From Brachionus rotundiformis (Eukaryota > Rotifera > Eurotatoria > Ploima > Brachionidae), in the NCBI GenBank assembly GCA_016802295.1, contig JAESIW010000138.1:4615486-4679485 (forward strand): a DNA stretch of 64,000 nt, in the 5' to 3' direction. Of the stretch, positions 23,042 through 33,179 are shown piece after piece; the stretch's first letter is position 1; every line of letters begins with the position of its first letter. The notes under the pieces are model-generated. The model saw nothing but the letters and a program-made list of their open reading frames with translations. It searched no databases and had not been told where the DNA came from. A program made the position numbers and the translations under genes.

Positions 23042-24293
23042 TTTGGAAATGTAAAATCTAACTTAGATTTTTATTTTGATGAATTAGATTCTGTTCCAAA
23101 TTTGTAAAATATAAAACTAAACCAAGTTTTAAATAAAAGCTAAATTTTAATACAAATTTCACGGATAAACTATTATAATTTCCAAGTTTGGGTAACGCAA
23201 AGTTTTATAACTGGAATTTTAAAGCGTTTTTAAATTTATAACCTTTTTAAAATCAAAATTAAAAGATAAAAATTAGTTCAACATTTAATGAAGACGACAT
23301 TTTAATTAAATTAAAAAAATGGTTTAATTTTAAATGTTCGGCTAAAATTATTTAGGATTCAATTAAATAATGCCTTGAAAAAAAAAACAGTTCTAAAAAT
23401 TTAATTGAATTAATCCTTTTTAAAAAATATCTAGTTAAATAAAAATTTAGCATTAAAAATTTTTATATTTAATTTTTTTATAGACGATTTAAATAGAATA
23501 ATATATTGGATTAAAAAATAATGCAATTCAAACTAAAACTAATTAAACTTTTCAGTGATTGATTAAGATTACATTTATTTTAATTGGTTTCAAATAAAAT
23601 TTGAGATTAAGTTAAAGTTCGGAAAACTCCGTCCTTTGAAATTCTAAATTTCATATAATTTTTTTTTCGGGGAGCAGAGGAAATAAAAAATTTGTATCCT
23701 ACTAACCCTTTAGAAAGTTTTAGTCCTTTCAGATCCAAAAACAGAAAAAAGATCACCTTTTTCACTTGAATTGTATGTAGTCCCAGGGATCACTAAATAA
23801 ATAATTTTGAACAAATCTATGGTCTTACTTTTTTGAATTTTTGTACCATTTAAAACAAAATTTAAAGTGTTATAAGGTAAATTATTTTTTGTAAAATATT
23901 AAGTTTATTAATGAAGTCAAAAATTAGAAATTCTGCACTTTTATTAAGAGCTTATACGTAATTAAATGTAAAAGAAAAACTTGATTTCTTGGTCTCAAAA
24001 GTTCACAATTTTTCACCATCAATGACTTTTATTTCATTTTTTACTATGATAATAAAAGTTTAAAATAGTTATTTATCTAACACCCATTTTTTTTTATTGT
24101 TAATTTTTTTTAATATTAAAGAAAAATTTAGAATTTAAAATAGTTGTAAAATCAAAATTTATTTTGAAAAAGTTTCTCAATCATTTGAAAAAAAAATTAA
24201 TTTTTTTGAAAATAAACAATTTCTAAATGTCTAAATTTATTCTCTTAAGTAAGAATAAATTTAACTACTAAAAAAAAAGTACAAATTGTAGAA
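23042..24293. other. spacer between tandem transporter genes
   Basis: AT-rich DNA between the two SLC35G-like genes. No coding exon, long repeat or mobile element is recognisable. It should contain the promoter of copy 1 and the 3' UTR of copy 2. Confidence 0.4.
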
Positions 24294-25481
24294 CTAAAAT
24301 TTCTTAAACAAAAATTGTATTACACAATTTTTAGATTCGGTCAATTTTTTATCAAATATTCTAATCGACAATATAATAAGTATTGCTGATATGATAAAAA
24401 AAGCACCCAATATACCAAGAATATCCACAGTTATGTCCAAAAAAAGGTACTGCAAAAAAAATGAAAAAAAAACACTAAAACTTTTGACCATTCCAATTTT
24501 GGTGGCATCTTCATATTTAAGTGCTAAGTTCATAAAAATAATTCCGATTGTTCCCAAAAGACCACCTACTATAGAATATACAATTTCGATCATTATGTCA
24601 TCTAGATTGCTTTGTATATCTTTGTGAACCGATAAGCCAGAACTGATCATAGCGCTTGAGAGAACTATGCTTGTCAGAAAACCCACAAATGCTGGATAAA
24701 TTGATGTCACTGTAAAATGGACCTTTATTAAGCATAGCTTTCTTATAACAACTTGAACAATGCTCAAACATATTGCGTTTATCATAACCATTCCAACACC
24801 AATTAGTGTCTCATAAAAATCTCGATTGGAGTGATCTTTTATCTCTATGTCATGAATTTTTACAGAATGGTTTACTTGAGTCAAGTTGACATGGAGCAAA
24901 TTTTCCATCTCATGTTCTAGTCCAAACAGAAAATTTGGTCTAACCACAAATAAGACTCCAGCCATGGTCAAAATAATAGATAAAAAATGAACAATTGTCA
25001 ATTTTTCATTTAAAAAAATTCTTGACAAAATTGCTGTGATTATAACTGCTGAATTTGTCAAGGTTTCCACATCACTTATGTCCAAATATCTGACTGAGAA
25101 GAATCCGAAAATAACAGCACCACAGCCAACTATTCCCCTAAAAATGAGAAGTCTACGCTGAGATTTCGGACCCAAAGTGTCAAATTTATTGTATTTTATA
25201 ATAGAATACATAATGATCAATTGAATTCCATATCTAATTGCAGAGTGATTTGGCGCGTCCAACGAAGGTCCCATTTTTACTAATAAATTTGCCATACACA
25301 TGACAAAAGCAAACAGCAGACCGTACAAGTAACCTCTGATGGGTTTAATCCATTGAGTAAAAATTGTTTCTGATTTAGCCGCATCCACTTGATTTTCTTT
25401 ACTCAAATTATCTGTTTCCTCAGTGGGAAGAAACTGATAGATTTTTTTCTGATTTGTTTCTGTTCTATCACATAGTTCCAT
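24294..25481 (-). CDS. SLC35G-like EamA-family transporter, copy 2
   Basis: Intronless 395-residue frame, a clear paralogue of the 21.9-23.0 kb gene. Shared stretches include ANLLVKMGPSLDAPNHS near the first helix, FFSVRYLDISDVETLTNSAV in the first EamA repeat, LLHVNLT in the central loop, ALKYEDATKIGMVK, and QYLFLDITVDILGILGA near the end. Differences are spread along the whole length, so this is not a very recent duplicate. Ten transmembrane helices are expected. A polar N-terminus (MELCDRTETNQKK) precedes the first helix. Lack of introns in both copies, in a genome where most genes are split, suggests that the ancestral copy was intronless before the tandem duplication. Confidence 0.85.
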   Translation of the reverse strand: MELCDRTETNQKKIYQFLPTEETDNLSKENQVDAAKSETIFTQWIKPIRGYLYGLLFAFVMCMANLLVKMGPSLDAPNHSAIRYGIQLIIMYSIIKYNKFDTLGPKSQRRLLIFRGIVGCGAVIFGFFSVRYLDISDVETLTNSAVIITAILSRIFLNEKLTIVHFLSIILTMAGVLFVVRPNFLFGLEHEMENLLHVNLTQVNHSVKIHDIEIKDHSNRDFYETLIGVGMVMINAICLSIVQVVIRKLCLIKVHFTVTSIYPAFVGFLTSIVLSSAMISSGLSVHKDIQSNLDDIMIEIVYSIVGGLLGTIGIIFMNLALKYEDATKIGMVKSFSVFFSFFLQYLFLDITVDILGILGAFFIISAILIILSIRIFDKKLTESKNCVIQFLFKKF

Positions 25482-26514
25482 TTTTTTTATGTGGATAAAA
25501 ATTTCGACCTAAAATTTTGAATTTATAGCTACTATACAAAAGTTAAAGTTTTATTTATCTTCGTAGATTGTAAATATTTTGAATAGGATGTATCAACCTA
25601 GATTTTGTTTAAAACTTGGTCCAAAGTAAACTTTCGCTTTACGATTGCTTTTATTATCAGATGAGCGTATCTTGAGTTTTAAAAGTGGCTAATTACCAAG
25701 GCATCAATCAAACGATTAAGAATTAATAAAGACACTTGAAAAACTTATCGGCTAGTTTATCTATTTGCCCTGAATTGATGATTAATTTTATACTTTGAAT
25801 CTTGATCTTTTTAAAATGATCGTTTATAAATTTGAATAGATTTTAATTAGATCTGTCTTTAAATAGATTAAAACTTGTTCTAAGTAAATTTGATTTTGTG
25901 TCAAAAATTCGGAATTTGCTCAGGATTTTAGCACATAAATAAAAAATTACTAATTAAACAATATTATAAGACACTTTTTATATTGGTTTATTTGTATGAA
26001 TAAAAAATATGTAATAATAAATATAAAAATCAAATAGACAAGTTTGTATATTTTTATTTGGTTCAGAATAACCAATAAAATTGATGTATCATGATAGTTT
26101 AGAATGCATTAAACTTATTGACATATTTTAAAGCTTTAAACTTATAATTTTAAATCAATCAATTTTAATGTTTGTTTTTTTTTTAATTTGCTGACAAGAC
26201 TTGACAGGTAAATTTAAAACCTTGCCAAAATTTGACTTCCCGTCTAGTTTAATCCACATTTACTTTCTTTTAATAGATGTGACCAGTTTGCTCTAGGCTA
26301 TAGGCTAAACAATTAATTTTGAATAAGATTGGGAATTTATGTAGCAAAAAACTAATTAGTAATAAAAGTAAACTTTAAATGGAAAATTGAAAATTTTGCC
26401 AAAATTTCCATACTGAATTTACGAGCAAAAGCAGTAAATATTAAAAATTTGATATTTTGCCGCTGAATAATATCTTTCAGTTAGCTTCTGAAAAAAATCA
26501 GATTGATTATCTAC
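25482..26514. other. intergenic, no gene seen
   Basis: AT-rich DNA upstream of SLC35G-like copy 2, up to the first miniature element. It should include that gene's promoter. I see no coding sequence. Confidence 0.4.
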
Positions 26515-26842
26515 TACAGTATGTTGCAAAAGTTTAGATTTTTTTTTCGTTAACAAAATTGTGTTTGCGTATATAATAGGCGAGAAAAAAAAAAAAAGTA
26601 TTTTTTTGTCATCAATCTAAGATCATAAATTCAAAAAAAATTTAAGTAAAAAAATATCCCAAAAAAATACATAAGAAAAGATGGATACAATAAATTTAAA
26701 AAAAAACGGTTCAAAAGTTTAGATATTTTTACAATCTAATATTTAAAATGACCGCCTTTGGTGTTATATTCGTCAAATTCAATAAAGAATCAATTTTAGA
26801 TAAATAATATAATTAATTTCTAAACTTTTACAACATACATGA
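26515..26842. mobile_element. Tc1/mariner-like miniature element with TIRs
   Basis: A terminal inverted repeat pairs GTATGTTGCAAAAGTTTAGA (26519-26538) with its near-perfect complement at about 26819-26838 (TCTAAACTTTTACAACATAC). Only one base of 20 differs. On the left the repeat begins TACAGTATGTTG, which resembles Tc1-like ends that start CAGT next to a TA target; the right flank is less clean. The roughly 325-bp interior has no transposase frame. I read it as a non-autonomous element. Confidence 0.75.
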
Positions 26843-26855
26843 CAACACTTTTTGG

Positions 26856-27048
26856 TTATTTGTTCTACCACTCTATTCACCAAGAAATTTGATCATTTCA
26901 CGTTGTAATGCTTTAGTGTGTCTTATCAGATTCTATCTTCTTGATTCTGGTTCAGGATCTTGACAGAAATTTATCCCATTCTTAAGTTTGACAATCTCAT
27001 AGCAACTTATTATCAAAATATTTGTTGCCAAGTCATCTCGGGTCCTTC
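26856..27048 (-). pseudogene. LINE remnant, homologous to the 47.4-kb copy
   Basis: This segment matches 47371-47562 almost base for base over about 190 bases (for example CACGTTGTAATGCTTTAGTG and CCAAGTCATCTCGGGTCCTT are shared). Read on the minus strand it encodes the last part of a LINE reverse transcriptase (TRDDLV...NGYEIVKL type). The match stops sharply at TCGGGTCCTTC, so this copy is truncated there. Confidence 0.8.
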
Positions 27049-27229
27049 CACACTATTCTCAGTGTTTTTTAGCGAAATTGCTAATATCATTTAAAAAAAC
27101 CAATTCAGACATCAGCAGAATAAAAAACTATTGCTAAAGATGGCGTCTTGTAATCAACACCAACACCAATACAACACACGGTTTTTACTTTGGCCAGCTA
27201 CAGATTAAATTACGAATCAAAATATTAGC

Positions 27230-27600
27230 TTAATTTATCTACTGGTGACCATAAGGCCCCACTAGATCCGTTCCCAACCTTCCTTGGCATCAAATTTGAT
27301 CCAAAGCTCGATTTCAAAAAACTTCTTGAAAATGTACGACATAAAGTTATGCCTAAAATTAACCTAATTTGTAGGATAAAAGGTCTAAAACTTTACAACT
27401 GTATTATACAAAATAAAATTTAGAAATTTTATTCGATCTCAAGTTGACTACTTATTCAACCTACTTTTCAATCCAAAACCCAAAATACCTGTTCAATTCA
27501 AAAAACTACCAATGATGCACAAAAAAATGCAAAACAAAATACTTAGGCATATCAAATTCTTCCCATTGAAAACGAACGATGATCAATACCGACCATAAGA
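27230..27600 (+). pseudogene. LINE reverse transcriptase remnant, different family
   Basis: Plus-strand frames with few disruptions encode FPTFLGIKFDPKLDFKKLLE, then VRHKVMPKINLICRIKG, and further on a degraded RSQVDYLFNLLF segment. This is the 'FLG..LD..L.F..H......K...RLNLLR.L.G' signature of Jockey-like LINE polymerases, just after the catalytic palm. It is broken by a stop after 'YNCIIQNKI' and by frameshifts. It is unlike the minus-strand LINE pieces elsewhere in the window. Confidence 0.65.
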
Positions 27601-27712
27601 GTCTAAATATTGACACGGGATCCACTAGATCTAAACTACTTTTAGATAAATTCCAAAAAAACGAGTAGATCACCAGAGTATACATAAATCCGACAAACGT
27701 ATGTTTTGGCCA

Positions 27713-27938
27713 TGTATTCTGGAATACATATATGTATTCTCTCAGAATAAAAAATACTTAATTTTAAAATTATGTACTCGGGAATACAAAAAGAATACAT
27801 ACATTTTGAAAAAATACATACATGTATTCGAGAATACATACACATGTATTCTTTGTGTATTCCTAGTGTATTCTGGAATAATTCAAGAATACATCAAAAA
27901 AAATACACATATGTATTCTAGAATACATCGAGAATACT
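27713..27938. repeat. array of GAATACA / TGTATTC heptamers in both orientations
   Basis: Seven copies of TGTATTC (starting 27713, 27733, 27823, 27845, 27856, 27867, 27912) and six of GAATACA (27722, 27782, 27793, 27832, 27887, 27921) fall within 215 bases. Many pair into small dyads such as GAATACATATATGTATTC. Spacing is irregular, so it is not a simple satellite. It may be the self-complementary end of a mobile element or a cluster of protein-binding sites. Confidence 0.8.
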
Positions 27939-28087
27939 TGAAAATTCAACATTTACTATTAAAAGATTTAAATGAGTACCTGACAAACACTCTTGTTCCA
28001 AACAAAAAGTTCAACAGCTTATATCAAAATTTTCAAAAAACTTTTATTAGATAATTCATAAAACCTAACTTTTATTTATCAACTTTT

Positions 28088-28467
28088 TACCGTAATGCCT
28101 TGCTCCCTAATGCGGCATTTATTTTCAGAATTCTGGATTTTAATGCATGCATTTAGCCCACTTTTTTTTCCAGATACGCTGCGACTAAAAATGCTGCAGT
28201 TAATGTCAATATTTTGGTATAAATGCCGCATATGTAAAAAATAATAAAAATTTTTTATTATTAATTTTAATTTTTATTATTTTTTAATTTTAATTATTTT
28301 TTACCTATTTTTTACTAATTTAATGCGGCATTTATACCAATATTTTGACATTAACAGCAGCATTTTTAGTCGCAGCGTATCTGGAAAAAAAAGTGGGCTA
28401 AATGCAGCATTAAAATCCAGAATTCTTGTTTAAAGTGCAATGCATTAGGAGGCAAGACATTACGGTA
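28088..28467. mobile_element. TA-flanked miniature inverted-repeat element
   Basis: The element runs from CCGTAATGCCTTGC at 28090 to its complement ending CATTACGG at 28465, with TA on both sides. Long imperfect arms (about 28090-28230 and 28322-28465) include TAGCCCACTTTTTTTTCCAG and GCCGCATT on both strands, around an AT-rich centre. It has no coding capacity. The TA duplication and the ends suggest Tc1/mariner or pogo mobilisation. Its end TACCGTAATGCCTTGC is shared with the element at 40969. Confidence 0.85.
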
Positions 28468-28554
28468 CTTGTTACTAGTTCTTCATTTCAAACGCTAGCC
28501 TAAAAAGAAGGACTATGATTCATTTTGAGTGGCCTGAGGATTTCCTCAAAAGAA

Positions 28555-28690
28555 TATTTAAGATAAATAAATCTCGGGTTCTTCATGTTTTTGAGTCTGA
28601 CTGTTGTTACTTTTCATTGAATTTTCTCCAATTCCATAATGACTTTATGTGGCAGTTTGATTTAGCTACTGGATGCCTACTTGGCCCAGG
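28555..28690 (-). pseudogene. LINE reverse transcriptase scrap
   Basis: On the minus strand this reads MELEKIQ, then after a deletion QSDSKT-like and RTRD-like pieces, the same order as in the 47.4-kb LINE tail (ELEKIQRRAIKL ... QSDLKTRRTRDDLV). DNA identity is visible in TTTGAGTCTGACTGTT and GAATTTTCTCCAA. It is short, internally deleted and non-functional. Confidence 0.6.
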
Positions 28691-29212
28691 TGTTGAACCG
28701 TAATCGCTTGAATTTCCAATATCTCTAAAATTTTAAATAATCATTTTTAACCATAATTTTTCAATCATTTTCTGGACATTTATAAAAGCATTCCGCAAAA
28801 TTATTTTGCACTTAAGATTGTCCAAGAGTGTATTTTAATTTAAAATTTTACATAAAGAAAAATTAAACAAAAATTTCTTACTCTCTATTCATATTAAAAT
28901 CAAACATAAAATATTTATTAAGATTAGAAATTTTCTCAAAATGTCTATATTTACAAGAAAAAGTACTATATCGAGAATTGCTTCTATTAAATAAATCAAA
29001 ATAAGTTAAGTAACTAAATTTAATATATCAAAATGTGTTAAATTTTGATAAGATAATTTCTTAATGAGTTAAATAGCCAATTTTTATAATTCTTGCTGTA
29101 TTGATATTTACTTTATTTTTTAAGGAAACAAATGTATGAATCTCATGTTTTCAATATAAAAAAATTTGATTTAAATAAATTATTTTTAAATTGTAATAAA
29201 AAAATACTTGAA

Positions 29213-29678
29213 ATGAAATTCTTCGTTTTGTTAGCATTTTTTGTCATAACAACTAACGCTTTGCCAAGTATTCTAATCATTTAAACAAATCTTTTTAAAT
29301 TTACTTTGTTTTAAAAGATGTTTTCGATTCAAAAATTGGCCAAAAAAGTATTTTCAAATTTAATCAGATTTTTTTAAAAAATTTTCAAATTAAGACTTAA
29401 GAAATTTCCAGCAATTTGTAATTCATTTTATTAGTCCAACCAATTTTGTAAACTATTATGCAGAATGGTCCATAATTACTCACGCTGGGCACGACCTCTA
29501 TGGTGATGAATTTGACCAATTGTTTGATTCATTAACATTAGCTTCAACAGATAAAATAAATCAAGCTGTAAACATTTTAAATGATTTGTTAATTGAAATT
29601 TCAGCTTTACCTTTAATCGATGATGATGCACATCACACTTTGGTTATGGATGCATTTGAAAAAATAAAACTTCTTTAG
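29213..29678 (+). CDS. small secreted protein of unknown family
   Basis: Three exons, 29213-29267, 29318-29347 and 29395-29678, sum to 369 nt and 122 residues with all junctions GT-AG and in phase. The N-terminus MKFFVLLAFFVITTNA is a textbook signal peptide, with cleavage likely before LPNVFDSK. The mature part is short, acidic, and helical in appearance (INQAVNILNDLLIEISALPL, then IDDDAHHTLVMDAFEKIKLL). It has no cysteines. I do not recognise the family. The acceptor of exon 3 was chosen because it is the one that keeps frame, so this junction is the weakest point. It stands alone between a LINE scrap and the HMA-domain gene. Confidence 0.6.
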
Positions 29679-30243
29679 GGAAATTTATGATTGCAAATAA
29701 ATTGCGATTCATTTTAGTTATTTTTGATTAATTTTTTTATTTAATTGAATTTATTGTTTAACATTTTATTATTTCAATAAAAAGATTTATTTTAAAAATA
29801 ATTTAAAAAATTTTAAACTTTACTTTAAAATAAAAATATTTTTTAATGAATAAAATGATAATAATCAAAAGCGTTAATTGTTAATTATCTTTTTAATATC
29901 AGCCCACATTTTTAGAAGTAATTTATACCAAATATAGCTATTTCCTAAATTAATGCTGACAGTGAGGATTTTTTCCAAATAAACTTTAAAGAGTTTAAAG
30001 TTTCAGTATTCTGATTCAGTGATAATTAATTAAATATTTAAGATATAAATATAATTTTTATTTTTATAAATTTTAAATTTCTTTGTGTTTTAGCTGAAAT
30101 TATGTCTTTGAATTTTTTTTCAATTTTTTCATAATTAAGTAACCTTAAACTCTAAGTTTATATTAGAAACATTAGTATATATATTATAAAAATATTTTTC
30201 AGTATCTAAATTCAATTAAATTATTTCAAAGATAATTTCAAGG
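29679..30243. other. intergenic, no gene seen
   Basis: AT-rich spacer between the small secreted protein and the HMA-domain gene. It contains an AATAAA signal soon after the upstream stop (about 29776) and presumably the promoter of the downstream gene. Confidence 0.4.
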
Positions 30244-31130
30244 ATGTCCGAAGCCACAGTTACAATCAATATAGAAGGTATGACCTGCGGAAGCTGTTCG
30301 TACAAAATTGAATGTGAAGTAGGAGACTTGCCAGGAGTAAAGGAAGCTAAAGTTGATTTGGCTGCAAAAACCGGAACTTTTACTTATGATACGTCATCAG
30401 CTACTGGTCCAGCTCAAATGGTCGCAAAAATAAATGAGCTTGGCTTCAAGGCTCAGGTACGTTGTTAACTTTTAATTTTTAACAGTTTAAGTTTTTCTAA
30501 TTTTTTTAAAAAGGTATAGACAGTTCAAATTTGATTAGATTCGTTTAGTACTCATCAAACTACATAGATTTTAGACATTTTTATTTCTATTTTAGTCTTC
30601 AAATAAAATTTTACATCTACAAGTTTTTATTATTTTAACAAAATTCAAACAATTATTAGTATTTTTTTAAATGGAAAAACATTTTAAACTTGAAATAATT
30701 AATTCAGCGTTCATCAAAGCTTCAATTTTTGTCAAATTTTAGAAAATTTCGACTTTAAAATATAATCAAAATATACCTTCTTGATACCAGATAATACTAT
30801 TTTTGATTATTCTATTACTGTTTTTTTTTTTTGTTGAAATCGTTCATTTAAAATAGAAATTTAAAACCCAATAATATTAATTTACTATTATTATATTAAT
30901 TGTTTAATTATAACTGAGCTTAGAACTTTATATCAATCTTGAATTTCAAATTAAAAAATTCAAAAAAAAATTTTAAATTTAATTAAATTAAGATTCGTAT
31001 TCTTAGTTTCACAGCATCGACTTTCAGTAAATTAAGGTAATCAAATTTAACTAATTTAAATTTATTTAAACAATGCTAGCTAACTTTAAGTTGAAAAATA
31101 ATATATCTAATTTTACAGTTGAAAAAATAA
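30244..31130 (+). CDS. HMA-domain copper chaperone-like protein
   Basis: A single heavy-metal-associated domain with the Cu(I) site MTCGSC near residues 14-19, and the family pattern GMTCGSC...VGDLPGVKEAKVDLAAKTG...KINELGFKAQ. Such small proteins (ATOX1/CopZ type) hand copper to P-type ATPases. As one exon it runs 30244-30468 and ends AQVRC (74 residues). However, CAG|GTACGT at 30456/30457 is a strong donor. An acceptor at 31117-31118 (TTTTACAG) would add LKK and a stop at 31128-31130, giving the C-terminus GFKAQLKK. I favour the spliced form (exons 30244-30456 and 31119-31130) because a short basic end is common in this family. The single-exon form remains possible. The domain resembles bacterial and ATP7-type repeats more than vertebrate ATOX1. 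Confidence 0.75.
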
Positions 31131-31412
31131 TTTAATTTGATTGATAAAAATAGATTATTAAATCTAATCTTTAAGATTTATTTAATCAGCAATAGGTATT
31201 TACTAGTGTATTTAAAATGAAATTTAAATATTGTAGCGAAAAAATCATGTGTCGTTCCGTATTTTTTTAAAATTTTTTCCCTCTTTATTCAACTAGATTA
31301 AAAAAATTTCTTAATCTTAGCTTTAAATATTTTTTTATAAATATTTTCAATACAATAAGTACAAAAAGTTAAATCATTTTTATTTTTTTTTTAATTATTT
31401 ACAATTTAAATA

Positions 31413-32010
31413 TTAAATGCAGAAATAAATTCTGAAAAATTGTTTCAGAATTATTTTAAATATGTCTTTAAATAAGTAGTAGTAGTTATGAGATTGCAGT
31501 ATAGCAATATATACTAACGCCTTTCGGCATTTAGTTCTATCAGAGCTGTGGCAGTCTTTCCTTTCCTTTCTTTGTTCTATATCAAACACTCCTCTGTCGA
31601 TACCCGCTTTAAAGCCATTAATAGAAAAGTTATATCTTGATGTAGCTTTTTCGCATATTTCTTTCTCTAGTTTCATGTTATGTTTTCTTCTTAAGTCCAG
31701 ATTCACAGCTTTCATTAGGTAAATTTTCTCATGACGGTTGACTATTTTGAAAATTTGAATAAGATATCCTCTTGTTCTACGATCTTCTAAGCTGATTAAG
31801 TCTAAAGCCTACAGTCTTTTTGGTATGGCTTTTCCTTCAAACATTGGACCAGCTTTGTCTCTCTTATTTGGAATTTTTCGATGATGTTTATGCCAGCTTT
31901 CGTTGAAGAGTTCCAAACACTTACAGCGTATTCAAGATGCGGTCTGACAAGTCCTACGTATAACAGTCTAAAAGTTTCTTTATCTAAATACGCTAACGCA
32001 TTCCTGAAAT
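31413..32010 (-). pseudogene. LINE reverse transcriptase tail
   Basis: Minus-strand translation gives DKETFRLLYVGLVRPHLEYA, then VSVWNSSTKAG, IEKFQ.RETKLV, then after a frameshift LEDRRTRGYLIQIFKIVN and a C-terminal basic stretch. These are the 'RPHLEYA..VW' and 'RR.RG.LI..FKI.N' signatures that close CR1/L2-like LINE polymerases. The apparent 100-residue frame at 31413-31715 is only the tail of this pseudogene. Two or more frameshifts and stops separate the pieces. Confidence 0.85.
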
Positions 32011-33179
32011 AAGGATATCTTTTGATTTTATTTTTAAATAAGAAATATTTTTTAAATAAAAAATAAGGGTCTTATATTTTAATGAGGCGGGTAGAGGAAA
32101 CCGGTTTCACGACTGATCTTTCTGGTGACGGCAAACAAAATAGAATAATTATTAAAAAATTGTAAAAAGAATTTTTATAGAAAGCACACAAAATTTAAAA
32201 ATTTTCAATAAATAATTAAACATTTTTTTCTAAAAAATTGAACCTCCAGAAATACCTGCTCGAAGACTGTCTAAAAAAATTTGACCATATTTTTTCGTGG
32301 ATCAAAATTTCTACCACAAGAAGAACCGGTCATGTAACCGCATTTTGAAACAATTACTTACTTATACGGATACGGTCGCAGTGAGATAAAATTTTGACCA
32401 TTTAACAGACCGTATGTACGGATCCCAACACTATATAAACAAAAATTAGATTTTTATAAATAGATAAGATAAGAAAGACAAAAAATTCAAATAAAAATAA
32501 GAAAAACTTAAGAAACTTAATGTAGAATTTTACTTGATGAATTTTAGATTTAAATGCTGAATTAAATTAAGATTTTAAAATTTTGATTCTGTTTTATATT
32601 TTATTGGATCTATCTACACAGAGGATATTTTATAATTACCGAAGACAAAACCTAAAAACTAATCTAAATACTAGTTAACTATCTTATATACTAACTAATA
32701 TTGTAATTAATAACATCAGTAAGATTTAGATATAATAAAGATTAAAATAATATTTAAAAATTCAAGTTAAAATTAAAAACATTTTAAATATTCAGATTTT
32801 TATTGGATGCAATTCTGCAAGGGTTTATGGTAAACGAGTACAAATTGTATGAGTACAAAAATTTATAAAAAAAAAAGTTATTAAAAAATTAAGGGATTAT
32901 TTAATCGAAAATTCAAAAATTTTATTTTAATTATCTTATCATTCATTTTCTAGTGATTAAAGTTAAATTTGATATTTAATTTAAAACACTTTATTCAACT
33001 TTTTATTTTCAAACATTAATATACCAAAAGCCTCAAAAGATCAAAAATTAACAAGCTTAACTAAAACAATTTAACATTTTACACAGACAAATGTGGACGG
33101 AAATCGAAATTCTTGGTCAAAATAATAAAATTTTATTTTGCACAAATAAATTAGATTTTTATGATTATTTAATTTACAC
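32011..33179. other. intergenic, partly repeat-like
   Basis: The stretch about 32080-32440 is richer in GC and CpG than its surroundings (for example GAGGCGGGTAGAGG and ACGGATACGGTCGCAG). It reads like decayed mobile DNA, but I cannot name it. The rest is plain AT-rich spacer up to the stop codon of the MEP-1-like gene. Confidence 0.4.

Noticed and set aside
27713..27938. CRISPR-like or satellite array
   Set aside because: Units are 7 bases with irregular spacing and mixed orientation in a eukaryotic genome, so neither description fits.
28515..28703. 62-residue plus-strand frame
   Set aside because: It is antisense to a LINE scrap and has no homology in the plus direction.
31413..31715. 100-residue minus-strand frame as a gene
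   Set aside because: It is the C-terminal part of a decayed LINE polymerase that continues upstream with frameshifts.
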